NCBI GenBank assembly: GCA_964429005.1
Contig: CAYSAJ010000003.1
Span: forward strand, 1 to 64,000
DNA from: JACRBE01 sp964429005
GTDB lineage: Bacteria > Chlamydiota > Chlamydiia > Chlamydiales > JACRBE01
Reading direction: 5' to 3'
DNA length: 64,000 nt
Positions 49,867-57,567 of this stretch are shown here, in pieces; within the stretch, counting starts at the first letter, position 1, and every line of letters begins with the position of its first letter. A program made the position numbers and the translations under genes. The notes beneath the pieces are model-generated. The model searched no databases. It was given only the letters and a program-made list of their open reading frames with translations, and was not told the DNA's origin.

Positions 49867-51618
49867 ATGATAAATCATTTACAGCACAAATTAATTCGAG
49901 ATATTTCCGCAATTATTAATCACGTCTATGGAGATCAATTAGTCCCCGATTCTTTTAAGGCTGAGATAACCCAATCCACACAGCAGCAGTTTGGCCATTA
50001 CCAGCTCAATAGTGCAATGAAGCTCGGTAAGAACTTAAAACAAAATCCACATCTAGTTGCAAAAACCCTTCTCCCTAAAATTTTGGAGCTGGAATATATA
50101 GCTACAGCGGAAATGGCAGGGCCTGGATTTATCAACCTTTCTTTCACATCTAAATACCTCTCAGAACAAATCAATAAGGTTTTTGCTGATCCTCGCATCG
50201 GAATTCCTAAAATAGGAGTGAATAGAAAGGTTGTTATAGACTTTTCTTCTCCGAATGTTGCCAAAGAACTTCATGTAGGACACCTTCGTTCAACGATTAT
50301 AGGGGATAGTCTGGCAAGACTTTTTGAGTTTTTGGGTTATGATGTCGTCAGACTCAATCATGTTGGCGACTGGGGAACTCAATTTGGAATGCTGATTACC
50401 TATCTACTACATTTCAAGCCAGGTGTTTGTTCAGGCGATCAAGTAGCTACTTTATCTGAGCTAATGAATTGGTACAGAGAAGGGAAAAAACTTTTTGATG
50501 CGGACCCTAATTTCAAGAAGCTCTCACAATTATCAGCTGTTGAACTTCAGCAAGGAAATCCTGAATACAGAAGAATCTGGAAAATCATTTGTGAGATCTC
50601 ACGCAAAGGATACGAGGAAATCTATAAGCTGCTTGATGTTGAATTAACAGAAAGAGGGGAATCTTTTTATGAGCCTATTATCCCTCGGACTATAGAAATG
50701 CTGGAGGAAAAAGGACTTGTTACCCTTTCAGATGGTGCTAAGTGCATTTTTATGGAAGGATTTTTGGGTTCTGAGGGAAAACCCCTCCCTATCATACTGC
50801 AAAAATCAGATGGAGGATACAACTATGCAACTACTGATTTAGCTGCCGCTTGGCATCGAGGCCAAGAGGAAAAAGCAGATCGCATGGTCTATGTCGTAGA
50901 TTCAGGGCAAAAACTTCATTTAGAAATGATCTTTGCAGCAGCTAAAAAAGCCGGTTTTATTGATCCTAATATACAAGAAATCGTTCATGTAGGGTTTGGT
51001 GTTGTTCTTGGCGCTGATGGAAAAAAATTTAAGACAAGATCAGGAGAAACTGAGCGTCTTATCGATTTGATTCAAGAAGCAATAGATCAATCAGCTCTTA
51101 TTTTGAAGGAAAGGTTGCCAGACCTATCTTCGGACGAGCTTTACGAAATGGCAAAAATCTTAGGAATTGATGCTGTTAAATATGCCGATCTTTCTGGACA
51201 TCGACTTAAGGACTACGCTTTCAGCTATGAGAGAATGCTTAGGTTCGAGGGGAATACCGCTGCCTTCTTGCTATATTCTTATGTGAGAATTCAAAGTATT
51301 AAACGGAAATATCAAGGATCCTTGGATGACTTATTTAATCATTCTGCGATTCAACTAAAAGATGAAGCAGAAATGAGGCTAGGCCTTCACATCCTCCGCT
51401 TCCCTGAGACTTTAGAGCTTCTCAACGAAGAGCTTTTGCCTCATAGATTGTGTGAATATTTGTTTAATCTTGCAGAGACTTTTAATGTCTTTTTTAGAGA
51501 CTGTCAAGTCATAGGTAGTGAGACAGAAACATCACGATTATTACTTTGTGAACTTACCGGCCGTATACTAGACAAAGGGCTTTACTTGCTAGGTTTGAAG
51601 ACACTGCAACGTATGTAA
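49867..51618 (+). CDS. argS: Arginyl-tRNA synthetase
   Basis: 583 residues. Class Ia synthetase charging tRNA-Arg. P-N-V-A-K-E-L-H-V-G-H holds the HIGH motif at 136-139, N-H-V-G-D-W-G-T-Q-F-G follows it, and K-F-K-T-R-S-G replaces KMSKS. The N-terminal additive domain (residues 1-115) recognises the tRNA D-loop, and the C-terminal anticodon-binding helices are complete, ending in G-L-K-T-L-Q-R-M. Second gene of the dehydrogenase transcript; its stop is 2 bp from the convergent radical SAM gene. Confidence 0.97.
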   Translation: MINHLQHKLIRDISAIINHVYGDQLVPDSFKAEITQSTQQQFGHYQLNSAMKLGKNLKQNPHLVAKTLLPKILELEYIATAEMAGPGFINLSFTSKYLSEQINKVFADPRIGIPKIGVNRKVVIDFSSPNVAKELHVGHLRSTIIGDSLARLFEFLGYDVVRLNHVGDWGTQFGMLITYLLHFKPGVCSGDQVATLSELMNWYREGKKLFDADPNFKKLSQLSAVELQQGNPEYRRIWKIICEISRKGYEEIYKLLDVELTERGESFYEPIIPRTIEMLEEKGLVTLSDGAKCIFMEGFLGSEGKPLPIILQKSDGGYNYATTDLAAAWHRGQEEKADRMVYVVDSGQKLHLEMIFAAAKKAGFIDPNIQEIVHVGFGVVLGADGKKFKTRSGETERLIDLIQEAIDQSALILKERLPDLSSDELYEMAKILGIDAVKYADLSGHRLKDYAFSYERMLRFEGNTAAFLLYSYVRIQSIKRKYQGSLDDLFNHSAIQLKDEAEMRLGLHILRFPETLELLNEELLPHRLCEYLFNLAETFNVFFRDCQVIGSETETSRLLLCELTGRILDKGLYLLGLKTLQRM

Positions 51619-51620
51619 AC

Positions 51621-52583
51621 TTAAGCTATTATGGTTTTATGAGGTTCCCCGGCGATTTCAACTGCGAAGCGTGGTACTCCATAGCCTGGTAAATGTTTTC
51701 GAAGTTCTTCGATCAACTCTATCCCTTTTTCTCTTTCAACATAAAATCTTTCCGCGCCCATTACTTTGTCTAATTCAAAAAGATAATAAGGGATAAGACC
51801 TTTGCTAATTAAAAAATGGAAAAGTTCATAAAGAGCTTCAAAAGAGTCGTTTACATCTTTTAAAAGAACAGTTGCCGTCAAAATTGGAATTCCTAATTTC
51901 TGCAAAGATTGAATGGCATGAATAATATCTTCGTCTAACTCTTTTACATGATTGATGTGAAGAACCATGATAGATTGAAAACGGCGGTTCGAGAGTAGTT
52001 TTAATAATTCTGGAGTGACTCTTTCAGGAATTCCAAGAAAAAAGCGGGAGTGAAAGCGGATAATTTTTACATGAGGAATTGCTTCAAGGTCATCAAAAAG
52101 CTGGCCTAAAATGCGATCGTCTAGAGAAAAAGGATCTCCCCCACTAAGAATGACTTCATGGATTGCAGAATCAGCGCGGATGATTTCGAGCTCCTTCTCA
52201 AACCCTTTGCGCTCTTTTTCATAAGGAAAATTTTGACGAAAGCAATGGCGGCAATGCATAGCGCACGCACTGGAGGCAAGAATCAAGGATCTATAGTTAT
52301 ATTTTCTTAAGAGTTTTTCTGTGGCTACAAAATGCTCATCGTACACAGGGTCTTTCACAAAAAGAGGATTTGAAAGAGTTTTTTTTAGGGGAGCATATTG
52401 TAGAAAAAGGGGATCTGTTAGTGATTTTTTAGGAATTTTTCGAGCAATTCTTTGAGGAATGTTCAGAGAAAAATGGGGATGTAGATCCATTTTCTCAGTG
52501 TCAGTGGGCGAAAGCTCAAGCAATTCTATGAGTTGTTTAGTTGAGCGGATGTTTTGAGTAAGAATGTGTTTCCAATTTTCCAT
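51621..52583 (-). CDS. epmB: EpmB/lysine 2,3-aminomutase-like radical SAM enzyme
   Basis: 320 residues. The iron-sulphur motif C-x3-C-x2-C is at Cys107, Cys111 and Cys114 (C-A-M-H-C-R-H-C-F-R-Q-N-F-P). V-I-L-S-G-G-D-P-F and R-F-H-S-R-F follow as in KamA/YjeK; the length and lack of a C-terminal tetramer arm match YjeK/EpmB, which converts alpha- to beta-lysine for modification of elongation factor P. Its partners epmA and efp are not in the window. A free-standing lysine aminomutase role is less likely. Unlinked to its neighbours. Confidence 0.85.
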   Translation of the reverse strand: MENWKHILTQNIRSTKQLIELLELSPTDTEKMDLHPHFSLNIPQRIARKIPKKSLTDPLFLQYAPLKKTLSNPLFVKDPVYDEHFVATEKLLRKYNYRSLILASSACAMHCRHCFRQNFPYEKERKGFEKELEIIRADSAIHEVILSGGDPFSLDDRILGQLFDDLEAIPHVKIIRFHSRFFLGIPERVTPELLKLLSNRRFQSIMVLHINHVKELDEDIIHAIQSLQKLGIPILTATVLLKDVNDSFEALYELFHFLISKGLIPYYLFELDKVMGAERFYVEREKGIELIEELRKHLPGYGVPRFAVEIAGEPHKTIIA

Positions 52584-52708
52584 AGGGGCAATAGTTTACC
52601 ACACTAATGTTAAAATTCAAAACATTTCAATTAATAATTAGAAATTTTTAATCAATAATTAAACATAATAATTTAAGTTTAGGTAATTTCTTAAAAACTC
52701 GAGGATGT

Positions 52709-54085
52709 TTAGCCCGCTAAACTCACTTCGGCGACATCTCTTGCTGGAGGTTTGATTGCAAGGTTCACTCTTTCAACCTGCGCTCCTAACATTTGCAATT
52801 TGGTATCGATTTTTTCATACCCTCGATCTAGGAAGTGGAGATTTGAAATGATACTTTCATCATCAGCAATCAACGCGGCCATAACATAGGCAAATCCTGC
52901 TCTCAAATCGGGTATTGAAATATCTTTTCCTTTTAGAGGTGTAATGCCAGATACGACTAGAGAATGTGCATAATCCCTTGATTCAAAACGGCAATTTTTA
53001 CTTCCTAAACAGCGACAGAAAAGAGAAGCTTCCGCTCCCATTTCTTTCAGCGTTTCAATATATCCAAATCGATTCTCATAGACTGTTTCATGGACGATTG
53101 ACGTTCCTTGGCTTTGTGTTAACAGAACCACAAATGGTTGTTGCCAATCTGTAAGAAACCCTGGATAAACGTCGGTTTCTATGTGAGTTCCTCCTTTTAG
53201 GGGTCCTTCATAAAAAAACTCAATGCCCTGTTGATCTATTCTGAACCCAGCACCGAGCTCACGCATCTTATTTAAAAAGATCATTAAATGTTCATGAACA
53301 GCTCCACGAATAAAAACTCTTCCTTTAGTTGCAATAGCTGCCATGGCGAATGAGGCAATTTCTATCCTGTCGGGAACTACGTGATGAGTGACTTCATGAA
53401 AATGTTTTACTCCTTGAATTACAATCGTACGATTCGTATCAACATGGATATGTGCGCCCATTTTTTGTAAAAAAAGAATAAGATCAATTACTTCAGGTTC
53501 GACCGCAGCATTTTTAATCACAGTAGTGCCTTGTGCTCTTGTAGCAGCAAGAATCGTGTTTTCTGTTGCGCCTACTGATGGATAAGGGAATTCAATAATT
53601 GTTCCTTTAAGTCCTGTATGGGCCTGTGCAAAATAGGCACCATCCTTCTTCATGTTTCTATATTCAATAGTAGCCCCTAGTTTTTCAAGAGCTGTGATAT
53701 GAAAATCCACCGAGCGTTTACCGATATTACATCCTCCTACTGTAGGAACGACAATATCTTCATTTGTTCTAGATAGTAAAGCGCCTATCATCAATATGGG
53801 AATTCGATTGGCCCCTGAAAATCGTTGTGGTACATATGTTGATAAAATCTGAGGAGTTTCAACTTCTAAAGTGTGATTCTCTCGATCCCATTTAGCGATC
53901 ATTCCTATTTCTTTACAAAACTCAAGAGTCACTGCTACTTCATGGATATTTGGAACGTTGGTAAAATAGCATCGTTTTTCAGATAGAAGAGAAGCAACGA
54001 TCATTTTCGTAATAGCATTTTTTGCCCCAGAAGCATTGATTTCACCGCTCAAAGGCCTGCCACCACGAATTTTTAAAATTTCCAT
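52709..54085 (-). CDS. murA: UDP-N-acetylglucosamine enolpyruvyl transferase MurA
   Basis: 458 residues from ATG 54085 (M-E-I-L-K-I-R-G-G); upstream in-frame ATGs would add up to 20 hydrophobic residues without a ribosome site. First committed step of peptidoglycan synthesis. Lys22 in S-G-A-K-N-A and the loop V-G-G-C-N-I-G-K-R with Cys119 are the catalytic residues; R-A-G-F near the end is the PEP-binding segment. In C. trachomatis the Cys is reported to be Asp, which makes it fosfomycin-insensitive; here it is Cys. Length is slightly above the E. coli enzyme (419). Divergent from ispF. Confidence 0.96.
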   Translation of the reverse strand: MEILKIRGGRPLSGEINASGAKNAITKMIVASLLSEKRCYFTNVPNIHEVAVTLEFCKEIGMIAKWDRENHTLEVETPQILSTYVPQRFSGANRIPILMIGALLSRTNEDIVVPTVGGCNIGKRSVDFHITALEKLGATIEYRNMKKDGAYFAQAHTGLKGTIIEFPYPSVGATENTILAATRAQGTTVIKNAAVEPEVIDLILFLQKMGAHIHVDTNRTIVIQGVKHFHEVTHHVVPDRIEIASFAMAAIATKGRVFIRGAVHEHLMIFLNKMRELGAGFRIDQQGIEFFYEGPLKGGTHIETDVYPGFLTDWQQPFVVLLTQSQGTSIVHETVYENRFGYIETLKEMGAEASLFCRCLGSKNCRFESRDYAHSLVVSGITPLKGKDISIPDLRAGFAYVMAALIADDESIISNLHFLDRGYEKIDTKLQMLGAQVERVNLAIKPPARDVAEVSLAG

Positions 54086-54180
54086 AAATAGATAGATAAA
54101 GTATTTTTTCATCATCTTATGAAAATAAAGTATTTCTATAAACAAAAGATTAATTTGCTAGAAAAAAAGGAGAAAATGCT

Positions 54181-54666
54181 TTGAAGCATTATTGTGGGCT
54201 TGGTCAGGACAGCCATCGATTTCTTCCTGAAATTACTCAGAAAGTATGTGTGCTAGGTGGAATCGAATTTAAAGATGTTCCTGGGCTTGATGCTGATTCA
54301 GATGGAGATATCATATTTCACGCCATTTGCAATGCAATTACATCGATCACACATGTTCCCATACTTGGCGAAATCGCTCCAAAACTATGTCATGAGCAAC
54401 ATATTACTAATAGTCGCGTTTATCTAGAACATGCTCTACAAACTCTTGGAGCTATCAAAATTCACCATGTTGCTTTGGCAGTAGAAGGAAAAAGACCTAG
54501 AATGCAATCGAGAATTGATATCGTGAGAAAAAATGTAGCAGATGCTATGAATTTACAAGTACACCAAGTAGGGCTTACCATCACTTCAGGAAATGATCTA
54601 ACGAGCTTTTCAAGAGGAGAAGGGTTGCAGTGTCTTTGTATGATTAGTGCTGTTTCACCTGATTAA
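54181..54666 (+). CDS. ispF: 2-C-methyl-D-erythritol 2,4-cyclodiphosphate synthase
   Basis: 161 residues, normal length. MEP isoprenoid pathway. Start is TTG with AAGGAG eight bases upstream. Zinc ligands Asp10 and His12 in Q-D-S-H-R-F and His47 in I-I-F-H-A-I-C. D-A-D-S-D-G-D precedes them, and S-R-G-E-G near the end is the phosphate loop. The stretch before it, I-T-S-G-N-D-L-T-S-F-S, departs from the usual T-T-E-x-L-G-F-x-G, so the loop is divergent. Its stop overlaps the end of the convergent CysJ-like gene by 4 bases; the same pair is neighbours in C. trachomatis as I recall. Confidence 0.93.
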   Translation: MKHYCGLGQDSHRFLPEITQKVCVLGGIEFKDVPGLDADSDGDIIFHAICNAITSITHVPILGEIAPKLCHEQHITNSRVYLEHALQTLGAIKIHHVALAVEGKRPRMQSRIDIVRKNVADAMNLQVHQVGLTITSGNDLTSFSRGEGLQCLCMISAVSPD

Positions 54667-55766
54667 TAGATATCTTGGAACAACAAGCCTTCTTTACGCA
54701 TGCTTTTTAGCCTTTCTTCAGCTTCAAATAAAGTCATTGAACCCTCTTCGCAAAGAATCTCAGAAAGGGTGGCCATAACATCTTTTGCCATGTTTTTTGC
54801 ATCTCCGCAGAGATAGATAATTGCCCCTTCTTTAATCCATAGATACAATTCTTTAGCATGAGCTCTCATCGCATCTTGTACATAGTACTTTTCTTCTTGG
54901 TCTCGTGAAAATGCAGTACTTAGACGTAAAAAGCTCTTTCTTTCTAAATCTTTAAAGAAGTCCTCATAGTAAAAATCACTATGACTGTTCCTTTCACCAA
55001 AAAATAACCAATTTTTTCCAAGGCTTCCCTTCAATTGTCTCTCTTGCAAAAAGGCTCGAAAAGGGGCAACTCCTGTTCCAGGGCCGATCATGATGATTGG
55101 CTTTGAGTCATCCTGTGGCAGTGTAAATGAATCATTAGGATGAACAAAAACTCTAATTTGTGTGGAAAATGGTACAGCTTTTTTACAGATATAAGAACTT
55201 CCTAAACCTTCTTGAAAGCGATACCCATGATGATATGTAAAAGTGGCGACTAATAAATCAACTTGATTGGGATTTGATTGCATAGAGGATGCGATCGAAT
55301 AAAACCGGGGGGCTATTGGCAAAAGAGCATCACAAAATGCTTGAACATCATTTAAAGGGCTTTTCATCGCCAAAGAAGCTGAGATCACATCGTGAGCCAA
55401 ATCATGAGGGACTCCTAAACAATCACTAATTTTTTGTGTAACTTTTTGAAGATTAGCGTGTTTCTGGAGAAACTCGTGTAGAGCTAAAGATTCCTTGGTT
55501 CTCTTTGAACAAACAAGTTCATCTCCACGGCACCCCAATTTGCTCAGAAGAATGGAGATATCATTTTCGTCATTTTCTGGATAGATTCCTAGTGCATCTC
55601 CCGGTTTGTAAAGCATATTGCTGTCGCTGATATCAAGAGAAACATGGAAAGTTGCCTTTGAGGAACCTTCTTTATTTAGAAGTGATCTTGCCAAGATTTT
55701 GGAGGAAAAGGGATTAAGTCTGTTGTAAGTGGTTTGTGGTTGAATAAGAGGATCAGAAAATGTCAT
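54663..55766 (-). CDS. cysJ: CysJ-like FAD/NADPH oxidoreductase (ferredoxin-reductase fold)
   Basis: 367 residues from ATG 55766 (TTG 55772 also in frame). R-F-Y-S-I-A-S-S near 155 binds FAD, G-P-G-T-G-V-A-P-F-R-A-F-L near 226 binds NADPH, and the C-terminal Y-L-C-G-D-A-K-N-M-A-K-D-V closes the fold. The flavodoxin domain of a full CysJ (about 600 residues) is missing, so this is the reductase half only; known chlamydial copies are likewise short. Likely passes electrons from NADPH to an unknown flavodoxin-like or heme protein. Sulphite reductase activity is not implied. Confidence 0.85.
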   Translation of the reverse strand: MTFSDPLIQPQTTYNRLNPFSSKILARSLLNKEGSSKATFHVSLDISDSNMLYKPGDALGIYPENDENDISILLSKLGCRGDELVCSKRTKESLALHEFLQKHANLQKVTQKISDCLGVPHDLAHDVISASLAMKSPLNDVQAFCDALLPIAPRFYSIASSMQSNPNQVDLLVATFTYHHGYRFQEGLGSSYICKKAVPFSTQIRVFVHPNDSFTLPQDDSKPIIMIGPGTGVAPFRAFLQERQLKGSLGKNWLFFGERNSHSDFYYEDFFKDLERKSFLRLSTAFSRDQEEKYYVQDAMRAHAKELYLWIKEGAIIYLCGDAKNMAKDVMATLSEILCEEGSMTLFEAEERLKSMRKEGLLFQDIY

Positions 55767-55832
55767 AGACAAACATTAATTAATAATTTAAATATTTAGT
55801 TAGAAGAATAATAATAAAATAATATGGTAAAT

Positions 55833-55958
55833 ATGAAAATAAAAACAGTTCTATTTGTTGCTGTTGCTCTCTTGATTTTAACGGGTTGTGCATCAAGTGG
55901 TTATAATAAACAATATGTTGTTTCAGATGCAATTGAGTATATGGAACAAAGCGAGTAG
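55833..55958 (+). CDS. Small lipoprotein, 41 residues
   Basis: M-K-I-K-T then a hydrophobic stretch and L-T-G-C, a lipobox, with the Cys at residue 19, so it would be lipidated and 23 residues long when mature (C-A-S-S-G-Y-N-K-Q-Y-V-V and an acidic end E-Y-M-E-Q-S-E). An ATG at 55824 would add three residues. Size and layout recall entericidin-type peptides, though no family is assigned. No strong ribosome site. The stop codon lies in the loop of a hairpin (55947-55971). Too short for most gene finders; probably real because the lipobox is complete and the composition is biased. Confidence 0.6.
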   Translation: MKIKTVLFVAVALLILTGCASSGYNKQYVVSDAIEYMEQSE

Positions 55959-55971
55959 GCCTCTCGCTTTG
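55947..55971. terminator. Hairpin over the end of the small lipoprotein gene
   Basis: CAAAGCGAG and CTCGCTTTG form a perfect 9-bp stem around a 7-base loop that contains the TAG stop codon. It ends 7 bases before the gltX stop on the other strand, so it may serve both genes. The short T-run on the plus side is partly inside the stem. Confidence 0.65.
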
Positions 55972-55978
55972 TCATAAT

Positions 55979-57499
55979 TTAGGCCGGTGAAGCAGCTTCA
56001 AATAGGGATTTGCAGTCTCCAGCTTTGAAGTGATGCTCAAGGGTTGATAAATTCTTTTTAGATATACCGCCTAAAAGCTCGATCGCTTGAAGAAATCTGG
56101 CTCTTGCCCGATCGATCCCTAAAAATTCAAATGATGCAAAAAGAGGGGGGCCTTGGGTTCTTCCCGTAATCGTCATATAAAGAAGAGGCATGACGACTTT
56201 CTTATGGTTAAGACCTGTAATTTCTACCATTCTTTTTGAAGCGGTTTCAATACCAGTTTTATCCCAATCTTCAATTCGATCTAGTTCCCAAACAATAAGC
56301 TGAATTAAGCTTGCAGTTTGTTCGTCAGTGAGGTTTTTAACAAGAAGATCCTCTTTGGTAATTGGGAGATGGTTGATGAATAAAAAGGCACAAAGTTCCA
56401 TAAATTCACCAAAAGTTTTAATGCGAGAGTGCACTAGGGGCATTAAAGCTTGCATCCTTTCATCACTAAATTGCCAATTTTTAATCATTGGCCAAAGATC
56501 TTCAGTTTTGACATGGTTGATTAAGTATTGTTGATTCAGCCAATCTAGTTTTTTTATGTCAAAGAAGGCTCCTGATACACCTATTCTTTTATAGTCAAAC
56601 TCTCGAATGATATCGCTTAGATCATAAATTTCTCGGTCTCCAGGCATGCTATACCCCATAAGAGTGAGAAAATTGCCAAGTGCTTGAGGGAGATATCCGC
56701 TATCTTTGTAATAGTTAATTGAAGTGGGGTTCCGTCTTTTAGATAATTTTCTTCCATCACCTCCTAAAAGAAGGGGCATATGTAAAAAGGTAGGGGGAGT
56801 CCACCCAAAAGCTTCGTAAAGGTAAATATGCTTTGGTGTGGAAGTCATCCATTCGTCACCCCTAATAACATGGGTAATTTTCATCAAATGATCATCAACA
56901 ACGTTCGCTAAGTGATAGGTGGGATATCCATCAGATTTAAGAAGAACTTGATCATCCACCTCAGACCAAGGATAGACAATTTTACCCTTAATAGCGTCTT
57001 CATATTCACAATTCCCAGTGAGGGGGACTTTTAGTCGAACCACGTAGGATTGACCTGCTTGCTCTCTTTCTTTTACTTCTGCAGGCGTGAGATTTCGATA
57101 TCGGCGGTCATATCCCATTTTTGTTCCAAGAGCTTTACTCATCTCTCTCATTTCTTCCAGTTCTTGCTCAGTGGCGAAACATTTATAAGCTTTGCCTTGA
57201 TCAAGAAGCTGCTGGCAATATTTTTGATAAATAGCAGTTCGCTCTGACTGACGGTAAGGACCGTAAGGACCACCTACATCAGGACCCTCATCCCACTCTA
57301 TTCCCATCCAGTGAAGAGCTTTGAACAGGTTTTCTTCATATTCAGGCCTGCTCCGCTTTTGATCGGTATCTTCTATTCTAAGAATGAATGTCCCACCATA
57401 GTGTTTCGCAAAAATAAGGTTGAACAAAGCCATATAGGCTGTTCCCACATGTGGGTTCCCTGTGGGCGATGGAGCGATGCGCACTCGTGGTTTTTCCAT
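55979..57499 (-). CDS. gltX: Glutamyl-tRNA synthetase
   Basis: 506 residues. Class Ib synthetase; S-P-T-G-N-P-H-V-G-T at about 11-20 holds the HIGH motif and D-G-R-K-L-S-K-R-R near 250 the KMSKS loop. V-S-G-A-F-F-D-I-K-K-L-D-W-L-N marks the start of the anticodon-binding helices. With no GlnRS seen in the window, it may charge tRNA-Gln as well, as in chlamydiae using the amidotransferase route. About 68 bp separate its start from the tsp stop on the same strand. Confidence 0.97.
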   Translation of the reverse strand: MEKPRVRIAPSPTGNPHVGTAYMALFNLIFAKHYGGTFILRIEDTDQKRSRPEYEENLFKALHWMGIEWDEGPDVGGPYGPYRQSERTAIYQKYCQQLLDQGKAYKCFATEQELEEMREMSKALGTKMGYDRRYRNLTPAEVKEREQAGQSYVVRLKVPLTGNCEYEDAIKGKIVYPWSEVDDQVLLKSDGYPTYHLANVVDDHLMKITHVIRGDEWMTSTPKHIYLYEAFGWTPPTFLHMPLLLGGDGRKLSKRRNPTSINYYKDSGYLPQALGNFLTLMGYSMPGDREIYDLSDIIREFDYKRIGVSGAFFDIKKLDWLNQQYLINHVKTEDLWPMIKNWQFSDERMQALMPLVHSRIKTFGEFMELCAFLFINHLPITKEDLLVKNLTDEQTASLIQLIVWELDRIEDWDKTGIETASKRMVEITGLNHKKVVMPLLYMTITGRTQGPPLFASFEFLGIDRARARFLQAIELLGGISKKNLSTLEHHFKAGDCKSLFEAASPA

Positions 57500-57567
57500 G
57501 AAATCCTCATTGTAATAGAGAGGGATAATAGCGTGAAAACCTATTAAGTTAAAGGGAAATTAGGACA

